Assembly: GCA_050257855.1 (NCBI GenBank)
Contig: JBLMXQ010000050.1
Span: 1 to 5,337 of the forward strand
DNA length: 5,337 nt
Direction: 5' to 3'
Source: JBLMXQ01 sp050257855
GTDB lineage: Bacteria; Acidobacteriota; Vicinamibacteria; Vicinamibacterales; CAVVIG01
The stretch's first letter is position 1; each line of letters starts with the position of its first letter. The notes beneath the pieces are model-generated. The model ran no database searches, was not told the DNA's origin, and saw nothing but the letters and a program-made list of their open reading frames with translations. The position numbers and the translations under genes are program-made. Shown here one piece after another: positions 1 to 5,337 of the stretch.

Positions 1-6
1 CTTGTC

Positions 7-12
7 TATAAT
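7..12 (+). promoter_or_regulatory. Candidate -10 element (TATAAT) for a leaderless transcript
   Basis: A perfect sigma-70-type -10 hexamer sits in an otherwise GC-rich sequence. Only six bases separate its end from the GTG at 19. Transcription normally starts about 6-8 nt after the hexamer, so the mRNA would begin at or next to the start codon. No Shine-Dalgarno-like stretch occurs in nt 1-18, which agrees with leaderless translation. The -35 region lies outside the window, so half of the promoter cannot be seen. A single hexamer can arise by chance, but this position relative to a non-ATG start makes it more credible. Confidence 0.45.
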
Positions 13-18
13 CCAGCC

Positions 19-1053
19 GTGACTCGCGCTGTCGTGCTGCTCTGCCTGCTGACGGCCGTCGCTGCGTGCTCGGCCACGCCGCCGCCGGCGCAGCCGCCGC
101 TGGTGCCCGCCTCCCTCACGCCGATTCCCGTGGCGCGCGACGAGTCGCACGACTTCGCGCGCGTGTTCTGCTCCACGCTGCCGCACACGAAGGATCGCGA
201 CGGCGGGGCGTGGGGCGACTGCGCGAAGTACATCGAGCCGGCCGAGCCGCCCGCGCCGCTGAAGGCGCTCACCGCGCCGTACCGCTTCCTGCTCGTCGGC
301 GGCTTCGGCGACGGCTGCTTCAGGAACACGCGCGCATTCAGCACGGCTGCCGCGCACCTCCACGACGCGCATCAGGTCGACGTCGATCTGTTCGCCGTCG
401 CGCCCTTCGCGTCGAGCGAGGAAAACGGCAAGTCGATTGCCCGCCAGATCGACGCCGGCTGGACGTCGGATCAGAGCCGGCGCTACGTGCTCATCGGCTA
501 CGACAAGGGAGCGCCGGATCTCCTGGAGGCGCTGCGCCTGCTCGCCGAGCCGGCATCCAAGGTCGCCGCCCTCGTCACCGTCGCGGGCGCGGTCGGCGGC
601 GTGTGGCGGCCCGACGCGGTGCTCGCGCTGGTGAATCCGTCGAAACCGTGGATGGCCGACCAGTGCCCCGGCAACCAGGCCGACGGCATGCACAGCCTGC
701 TGCGCGACGTGCGCCTGCGCTTCCTGCGCGAGAACCCGCTGCCGGTCCACGCGTATTCGATTGTGGCGTCGAGCCAGGCGGCGGACACTTCGAGCGCCCT
801 CCGTCAATCGTGGAAGAGCTTGTCCATCTACGCCGCGGACGAGGACGGTGTCATGCTGGCCTGGGACGCCGTCCTGCCCGAAGCCACCTTTCTCGGCTCG
901 CTGAAAGCCGACCACTGGGCGGTCGCGCTCCCCTTCGACGCCGCGCCCAAGCCGCCAAAGAGCATCGACCAGAACCGCTTTCCGCGGGACGCGCTCCTCG
1001 AGGCGCTCGTTCGCTACGTCAGCGAGGACCTGCAGCACTCCGAGAAGCGCTGA
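19..1053 (+). CDS. Putative lipoprotein, alpha/beta-hydrolase fold with Asp at the nucleophile position
   Basis: This 344-residue protein starts at GTG and ends at TGA. Residues 1-17 form a short lipoprotein signal: R3, a hydrophobic core, then V-A-A-C with the lipidated Cys at 17. A Pro/Ala-rich linker follows. The body reads as an alpha/beta hydrolase. A strand and oxyanion-type turn lie at about 89-100 (L-L-V-G-G-F-G-D-G), and the strand V-L-I leads into the nucleophile elbow G160-Y-D162-K-G164. Another strand, about 182-194, ends in A-G-A-V-G-G. The late D-H-W-A motif has H299 as candidate catalytic histidine, and D274 or D276 could be the acid. The expected Ser of G-x-S-x-G is Asp, as in haloalkane dehalogenases and epoxide hydrolases. 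It could therefore be an Asp-nucleophile enzyme or an inactive homologue. Cys51, 68, 100 and 216 could form disulfides outside the cytoplasm. The substrate is unknown. The coding call is firm, the fold is likely, and the activity is speculative. Confidence 0.85.
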   Translation: MTRAVVLLCLLTAVAACSATPPPAQPPLVPASLTPIPVARDESHDFARVFCSTLPHTKDRDGGAWGDCAKYIEPAEPPAPLKALTAPYRFLLVGGFGDGCFRNTRAFSTAAAHLHDAHQVDVDLFAVAPFASSEENGKSIARQIDAGWTSDQSRRYVLIGYDKGAPDLLEALRLLAEPASKVAALVTVAGAVGGVWRPDAVLALVNPSKPWMADQCPGNQADGMHSLLRDVRLRFLRENPLPVHAYSIVASSQAADTSSALRQSWKSLSIYAADEDGVMLAWDAVLPEATFLGSLKADHWAVALPFDAAPKPPKSIDQNRFPRDALLEALVRYVSEDLQHSEKR

Positions 1054-1176
1054 AGACGCGCGCCTAAATAAGTCGTAAAGAGACATCAAATGACATCCCG
1101 CTGGTAAATGGCCGGACGCGCCTGCCGGTATCCTGAGTTGCGGCAGAACGCCGCTGATCCCCTGGAGTTCCGAGTC
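1054..1176 (+). promoter_or_regulatory. Intergenic spacer with AT-rich patch, probable promoter/leader of the efflux genes
   Basis: This 123-nt spacer lies between the lipoprotein stop codon and the preferred TTG start of the adaptor. Nt 1065-1109 are about 36% G+C (16 of 45), against roughly two-thirds in the surrounding genes, which is typical of a promoter or regulator site. No convincing -35/-10 pair is visible. ATGACA at 1090-1095 matches the -35 consensus at five of six bases but has no -10 partner at 16-18 nt. GAGACA (1080-1085) with GTAAAT (1104-1109) has acceptable 18-nt spacing but poor hexamers. I see no clear operator palindrome and no hairpin plus T-run terminator after the upstream gene, so read-through from it is also possible. 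Confidence 0.35.
1164..1167 (+). promoter_or_regulatory. Shine-Dalgarno GGAG that selects the TTG start of the adaptor
   Basis: GGAG lies nine bases before the TTG at 1177, a normal spacing. No comparable purine-rich stretch precedes the in-frame ATG at 1108. Together with the signal peptide that begins directly after this TTG, the site decides the start of the adaptor gene. Confidence 0.6.
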
Positions 1177-2433
1177 TTGTCCAAGCGTGCGCTCGTCCCG
1201 TTTGCCGTCGTCTCCCTGGTTCTGCCCCTGGCGGCCGCCTGCAGCCGGACGTCGGCGGCGCCGATGCGCCGGGGCGGCGCCGGGGCCGCGGTCCCGGTCG
1301 TCACTGCCACCGTCGCGCAGAAGGATGTCCCGGTCGACATCGCCGCGATCGGCAACGTCGAGGCGTACGACCTCGTCACCGTGCGATCGCAGGTGACCGG
1401 TCAGCTGACCGAAGCGCACTTCCGCGAGGGCGACTTCGTGAAGAAGGGCGACCTCCTGTTCAGGCTCGACGCGCGGCCGTTCGAGGCGGCGCTGCAGCAG
1501 GCGCAGGCGAACCTGTCGCGCGACGAGGCGCTGCTGGCGCAGGCGGAAGCGCAGCTGGGCCGCGACGGCGCGCAGGCGGACTACCAGCAGCTCCAGGCCG
1601 AGCGTCAGGCGCAGCTCGCCTCCCGCGGCATCGTCTCGAAGGACATGGCCGAGCAGGCGCGCGCGGCCGCGGACGCCATCGCCGCCGGCGTCAAGGCGGA
1701 CAAGGCGGCCGTCGAGAGCGCGAAAGCGCAGCTCACCGCGCAGCAGGCCGCGGTCGACAACGCGCGCGTGCAGCTCGGGTTCACCGTCATCACGTCGCCG
1801 ATCACCGGCCGCACGGGCAACCTGGCGGTCAAGGTCGGCAACCTCGTGACCGCGAACTCGACCGAGCTGATTTCCATCGCCGGCATCCAGCCGGTCTACG
1901 TCACGTTCGCGGTTCCCGCGGTCCACCTGCCGACCATCAAGGAGCACATGACCGCCGAGACGCTGTCCGTGGTCGCGACGCCGCAGGACGCCGACGCGCG
2001 GCCGGCAACGGGCCGGCTCACGTTCGTCGACAACGCCGTCGATCCGGCGACGGACACGATCAAGCTCAAGGCGACGTTCGACAACCCGGACCGCCGGTTG
2101 TGGCCCGGGCAGTTCGCGCGCGTGTCGCTCCGCGTGATGACGCTGCCGCACGCGGTGGTCGTCCCGACGGAGGCGGTGCAGACCGGCCAGGACGGCCAGT
2201 ACGTCTTCGTGGTCAAGCAGGACGCGACGGTCGAGCAGCGGCCGGTGTCGGTCGGCCAGCGCGTGGACCAGGACGTCGTGGTCGACAAGGGCCTGCAGCC
2301 GGGGGAGACGGTGGTCACCGAGGGCCAGCTGCGCCTCGAGCCGGGCACACGAGTGGAAACACGCCGTCCTGCGGCTGCCGACGCCGCCCCGCGCGGTCAG
2401 GGCAGGCGCGGCGGGGCGCGGCAGGGCTCGTAA
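1177..2433 (+). CDS. RND efflux periplasmic adaptor (membrane fusion protein), MdtA/AcrA-like lipoprotein
   Basis: This protein bridges an inner-membrane RND permease and an outer-membrane TolC-type channel. It is 418 residues from TTG 1177. The in-frame ATG at 1108 would add 23 residues that do not look like a signal and lack a ribosome site. Residues 1-22 are a lipoprotein signal: K3-R4, a hydrophobic core, then L-A-A-A-C with Cys22. The first lipoyl half-motif is at about 69-98 (V-R-S-Q-V-T-G, then E-G-D-F-V-K-K-G-D). An Ala/Gln-rich coiled-coil hairpin spans about 101-200, and the second lipoyl half is at about 203-225 (T-S-P-I-T-G-R-T-G). A beta-barrel follows at about 230-310, including T-I-K-L-K and W-P-G-Q-F, and then the membrane-proximal domain (V-V-V-P-T-E-A-V). 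The hairpin tip carries R143, L147 and S154 with AcrA's R-x3-L-x6-S spacing, the TolC-docking motif. The C-terminus (396-418) is Arg/Gly-rich. It lies 18 nt upstream of the permease and is surely in the same operon. The family is certain, but orthology to E. coli mdtA is not shown. Confidence 0.93.
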   Translation: MSKRALVPFAVVSLVLPLAAACSRTSAAPMRRGGAGAAVPVVTATVAQKDVPVDIAAIGNVEAYDLVTVRSQVTGQLTEAHFREGDFVKKGDLLFRLDARPFEAALQQAQANLSRDEALLAQAEAQLGRDGAQADYQQLQAERQAQLASRGIVSKDMAEQARAAADAIAAGVKADKAAVESAKAQLTAQQAAVDNARVQLGFTVITSPITGRTGNLAVKVGNLVTANSTELISIAGIQPVYVTFAVPAVHLPTIKEHMTAETLSVVATPQDADARPATGRLTFVDNAVDPATDTIKLKATFDNPDRRLWPGQFARVSLRVMTLPHAVVVPTEAVQTGQDGQYVFVVKQDATVEQRPVSVGQRVDQDVVVDKGLQPGETVVTEGQLRLEPGTRVETRRPAAADAAPRGQGRRGGARQGS

Positions 2434-2443
2434 CCGCACCACC

Positions 2444-2450
2444 GGGGCGA
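2444..2450 (+). promoter_or_regulatory. Weak ribosome binding site before the GTG of the permease
   Basis: GGGGCGA in the 18-nt gap between the adaptor stop and the GTG at 2452 is the only purine-rich stretch available. It is imperfect and close to the start codon. Translational coupling to the adaptor could help, given the short gap. The start itself is supported mainly by the protein: the residues after this GTG match the expected cytoplasmic N-terminus and TM1 of RND permeases. Confidence 0.4.
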
Positions 2451-2451
2451 C

Positions 2452-5337
2452 GTGAACATCTCCGAGATCTTCATCCGGCGTCCAATCGCCACCAGCCTGA
2501 TCATGCTGGGGATTGCCCTGTTCGGCGTGGTCTCGTACCGCGCCCTGCCGGTGAGCGATCTTCCGAACGTCGATTTCCCGACGATCAACGTGTTCGCCGG
2601 CCTCTCGGGCGCCGATCCCTCCACGATGGCGTCGGCGGTGGCGAGCCCGCTCGAACGGCAGTTCACGACGATCGCCGGCCTCGACGAGATGACCTCGTCG
2701 AGCTCCGCCGGCAGCTCGAACGTGACGCTGCAGTTCGCGCTGAGCCGCGACATGGACAGCGCCGCGGTCGACGTGCAGACGGCGATCGCCGAGGTGATGC
2801 CGCTGCTGCCGTCGGGCATGCCGGCGCCGCCCTCGTTCCACAAGTTCAACCCGGCCGACAGCCCGATCATGTTCTTCGGCCTGACGTCGACGACCGTGCC
2901 GATGTGGGTCGTCGACGACTACGCGGAGAACGTCGTCGCGCCGCGGCTGTCGATGGTGAGCGGCGTGTCGCAGGTGCAGGTGTTCGGCGCGGCGAAGTAC
3001 GCCGTCCGCGTGCAGGTGGATCCGAACAAGCTGCGCGCGGAGCAGATCGGCCTGAACGAGATCGATCAGGCGCTGCGGGCGTGGAACGTGAACCAGCCGA
3101 CGGGACAGCTGTTCGGCCGCGCCGCGACGTACACCATCAAGGCCGGCGGCCAGCTGTACGACGCGGATCAGTTCAAGCCGATCGTGATCACGTACCGCAA
3201 CGGGGCGCCCGTGCGGCTCGAGCAGGTGGCGACGGTCGTCGACAGCGTCGAGAACCCGCTCAACATCTCGTGGCTCTACACCAAGGCGGGGGCGCAGCGG
3301 GCCGTCAGCCTGATGGTGATGCGGCAGCCCGGCAGCAACACGATCGAGGTCACCGACGCGATCCGGAAGCTGCTGCCCTCGTTCGAGTCCGAGCTGCCGC
3401 CGTCGGTGCACCTGACGGTGCGGGGCGATCGCTCCAAGACGATCCGCCGGGCGTTCACCGACATCCAGCTCACGATGCTGGTGACGCTCGTGCTGGTGGT
3501 CGGCGTCATCTTCGTGTTCCTCCACAACGGCTCGGCCACGCTCATTCCCGCGCTCGCGCTGCCCTTCTCGATCCTCGGCACCTTCACGGTCATGAAGGTG
3601 CTCGGCTTCAGCCTCGACAACATGTCGATGATGGCGCTCATCCTCTCGATCGGCTTCGTCGTCGACGACGCGATCGTGATGCTCGAGAACATCGTGCGCC
3701 ACATGGAGCGGGGCGAGGGAGCGCTCGACGCGGCGCTCCGGGGCTCCAGGGAGATCGGCTTCACCATTCTCACGATGACCACGTCGCTCGCGGCGGTGTT
3801 CATCCCGATTCTCTTCATGGGCGGCATCCTCGGCCGCCTGTTCCGCGAGTTCGCGATCACGATCACGGCGGCGATTCTCGTCTCGGGCGTCGTCTCGGTG
3901 ACGCTGACGCCGATGCTGTGCAGCCGCTTCCTCCGGGTGGCGGCGCTCCACGCGAAGACCGGATTCGCCGGCCTGATGGAGCGCACCTTCCACCGGCTGC
4001 TCGGCGCCTACGAGCGCAGCCTGCGCGTCGTCCTGCGCCACCGCATGGCGATGCTCGTCGTGTTCTTCGCCGTGCTGGTGGCGACGATCGGCGCCTTCCG
4101 GGGCGTCCCGAAGGGGTTCATCCCCGACGAGGACAACGACTCGATGAACGTCTTCGTCCGCGCCGCGCAGGGGACGTCGTTCTACGAGATGGTGGACTAC
4201 GCGAAGAAGGTCGCCGACATCATCAACCGGAACCCGAACGTCGAGACGTTCTTCGCGAGCACGGGCGGCGGGTTCGGCTCGATGAACACGGCGCGCTTCA
4301 ACATCCAGCTGAAGCCGAGGGCCGGGCGGTCGCTCACCGCGATGCAGATCGCGCAGCAGCTCCGCCGTCCGCTCCTCGCCTTCCCGGGATTCCGCGCCTT
4401 CGTGAACGTGCCGCCGTCGCTGCACATCGGGCACGGCGGCAACAGCAGCTACAACCTGACCGTGCAGAGCGCCGACACCGACGAGCTGTACCTCTGGGCC
4501 GAACGGCTCGAAGCCGCGATGGCGCGACTTCCGCAGCTGCAGGACGTCAACGACGACATGGAGATGAAGAGCCCGCGCGTGGATCTCGTGATCGACCGCG
4601 ACAAGGCGGCGGCCGTCGGGCTCGACGCGACGCAGGTCGAGAACGCGCTCTACAGCGGCTTCGGGCCGAAGTGGTCGTCGACGATCTACGGCCCCACCAG
4701 CCAGTACCGCGTGCTCGTCGAGCTGGATCCGAAGTACCAGGAGCACGCCGACTCGCTGAAGCAGATCGCCTTCAAGACGCCCGGCGGGTCGCTCGTGCCG
4801 CTCGAGTCGGTGGTGAAGTTCAGGGAGACGGTCGGGCCGCAGACGGTCAACCACTCGGGGCAGCTGCCGTCGGTCACGATCTCGTTCGGCCTCAAGCCGG
4901 GCGTCTCGCTCGGCGAGGCGACCGCGATCGTCAAGCGCACCGCCGACGCGCTGCTGCCGCCCACGGTGACGACGGCGTTCGAGGGCTCGGCCCAGGTGTT
5001 CGAGCAGTCGATGAAGAACCTCGGCCTCCTCCTCTTCATCGCCATCGGCGTCGTCTACATCGTGCTCGGCATGCTGTACGAGAGCTACATCCACCCGCTG
5101 ACGATCCTCTCGGGACTGCCGTCGGCCGGCCTCGGCGCGCTGGTCACGCTGTGGCTGTTCGGCAACGAGCTGAACATCTACTCGTTCGTCGGCTTGATCA
5201 TGCTCATCGGGATCGTGAAGAAGAACGCGATCATGCAGATCGATTTCGCGCTCGAGGCGGAGCGCAATCACGGCAAGACGCCGGCCGAAGCGATCTACGA
5301 AGGCTGCATCATCCGCTTCCGCCCGATCATGATGACG
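2452..5337 (+). CDS. RND multidrug efflux permease, HAE1 family, MdtB/MdtC-like (3' end beyond window)
   Basis: This is the inner-membrane proton antiporter of a tripartite efflux pump, which captures substrates and passes them to the outer-membrane channel. The 962 visible codons run uninterrupted from GTG to the window edge. Family members have about 1020-1060 residues, so most of TM11 and all of TM12 are missing only because of the cut. The N-terminus has I-F-I-R-R-P-I-A-T and then TM1 (about 12-30). The first porter region is about 35-330 and TM2-TM6 lie between about 338 and 487. TM7 is at about 531-549, the second porter/docking region about 555-850, and TM8-TM10 about 857-930. The proton relay is intact: D405 and D406 in TM4 (V-V-D-D-A-I), K924 in TM10 (V-K-K-N-A-I) and R955 at the start of TM11 (R-F-R-P-I). 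They correspond to AcrB D407, D408, K940 and R971, and the 31-residue K-to-R distance is the same as in AcrB. The segments I-V-L-G-M-L-Y-E-S-Y and G-I-V-K-K-N-A-I-M are MdtB/MdtC-like. The start was chosen because the next ATG falls inside TM1. Substrates cannot be read from the sequence, and B versus C type cannot be settled. Confidence 0.95.
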   Translation, partial: MNISEIFIRRPIATSLIMLGIALFGVVSYRALPVSDLPNVDFPTINVFAGLSGADPSTMASAVASPLERQFTTIAGLDEMTSSSSAGSSNVTLQFALSRDMDSAAVDVQTAIAEVMPLLPSGMPAPPSFHKFNPADSPIMFFGLTSTTVPMWVVDDYAENVVAPRLSMVSGVSQVQVFGAAKYAVRVQVDPNKLRAEQIGLNEIDQALRAWNVNQPTGQLFGRAATYTIKAGGQLYDADQFKPIVITYRNGAPVRLEQVATVVDSVENPLNISWLYTKAGAQRAVSLMVMRQPGSNTIEVTDAIRKLLPSFESELPPSVHLTVRGDRSKTIRRAFTDIQLTMLVTLVLVVGVIFVFLHNGSATLIPALALPFSILGTFTVMKVLGFSLDNMSMMALILSIGFVVDDAIVMLENIVRHMERGEGALDAALRGSREIGFTILTMTTSLAAVFIPILFMGGILGRLFREFAITITAAILVSGVVSVTLTPMLCSRFLRVAALHAKTGFAGLMERTFHRLLGAYERSLRVVLRHRMAMLVVFFAVLVATIGAFRGVPKGFIPDEDNDSMNVFVRAAQGTSFYEMVDYAKKVADIINRNPNVETFFASTGGGFGSMNTARFNIQLKPRAGRSLTAMQIAQQLRRPLLAFPGFRAFVNVPPSLHIGHGGNSSYNLTVQSADTDELYLWAERLEAAMARLPQLQDVNDDMEMKSPRVDLVIDRDKAAAVGLDATQVENALYSGFGPKWSSTIYGPTSQYRVLVELDPKYQEHADSLKQIAFKTPGGSLVPLESVVKFRETVGPQTVNHSGQLPSVTISFGLKPGVSLGEATAIVKRTADALLPPTVTTAFEGSAQVFEQSMKNLGLLLFIAIGVVYIVLGMLYESYIHPLTILSGLPSAGLGALVTLWLFGNELNIYSFVGLIMLIGIVKKNAIMQIDFALEAERNHGKTPAEAIYEGCIIRFRPIMMT

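Noticed and set aside
66..1067. A 333-codon open frame on the + strand overlapping the lipoprotein gene
   Set aside because: Its translation is an Arg/Ala/Gly-rich low-complexity product typical of an out-of-frame read of GC-rich coding DNA. The overlapping frame from 19 has a signal peptide and fold motifs.
1109..1127. Possible sigma-54 promoter (TGGC...TGC)
   Set aside because: The GG to GC spacing is two bases longer than the -24/-12 consensus allows, and the central bases do not match.
1112..1128. CCGG...CCGG inverted repeat as operator or terminator stem
   Set aside because: The stem is only four base pairs, has no T-run after it, and such matches are frequent in GC-rich DNA.
1086..1379. 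A - strand open frame of 97 codons covering the intergenic spacer
   Set aside because: It covers the AT-rich spacer and the adaptor start but shows no domain, no membrane or signal pattern and no convincing ribosome site. A small divergent gene cannot be excluded, but nothing supports one.
1480..1780. Recurrent GCGCAG/GCGCAGGCG stretches in the adaptor gene as a DNA repeat
   Set aside because: They reflect repeated Ala-Gln codons in the coiled-coil hairpin. The units are irregular in spacing and explained by the protein.
1896..2348. A 150-codon open frame on the - strand within the adaptor gene
   Set aside because: It is antisense to well-conserved adaptor domains, its product is Ser/Thr-rich with no recognisable feature, and GC-rich genes routinely produce such shadows.
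3276..3986. A 236-codon open frame on the - strand inside the permease gene
   Set aside because: It lies wholly antisense to the TM2-TM6 region of a clear RND permease. Its Ser/Thr/Arg-rich composition mirrors the sense codons, and no motif or ribosome site supports it.

Overview
The window is a stretch of GC-rich bacterial chromosome, roughly two-thirds G+C by eye. It holds two complete genes and one gene cut by the right edge, all on the + strand. All three appear to start at non-ATG codons (GTG, TTG, GTG). The RND efflux pump and the two lipoprotein signal peptides point to a Gram-negative (diderm) bacterium. The general feel of the adaptor and permease would fit Acidobacteriota (Vicinamibacteria-like) or a similar high-GC soil lineage, but that placement is a guess from memory and the window has no phylogenetic marker.

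Layout: nt 19-1053 encode a 344-residue putative lipoprotein that looks like an alpha/beta-hydrolase-fold protein. Its nucleophile elbow carries Asp in place of Ser (G-Y-D-K-G). A perfect TATAAT lies 6 nt upstream of its GTG with no Shine-Dalgarno, which suggests a leaderless transcript. A 123-nt spacer follows (1054-1176) and contains an AT-rich patch that probably holds the promoter for the pump genes. Nt 1177-2433 encode a MdtA/AcrA-type periplasmic adaptor (membrane fusion protein) with a lipoprotein signal and an intact TolC-docking R-L-S motif. Its ATG at 1108 is the longest possible start, but the TTG at 1177 is preferred. After only 18 nt, nt 2452-5337 encode the first 962 residues of a MdtB/MdtC-type (HAE1 family) RND permease. 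The reading frame is open at the window end, and roughly 65-100 residues (most of TM11, and TM12) lie beyond it.

How they work together: the adaptor and permease are almost certainly co-transcribed. They would form the inner-membrane and periplasmic parts of a proton-driven tripartite efflux pump. The outer-membrane TolC-like channel is not in the window and must be encoded downstream or elsewhere. The hydrolase-like lipoprotein is a same-strand neighbour with no demonstrated link to the pump. I see no CRISPR array, tRNA, rRNA, mobile element or phage signal. The efflux operon is ordinary. The item most worth a second look is the Asp-nucleophile lipoprotein with its apparently leaderless start.
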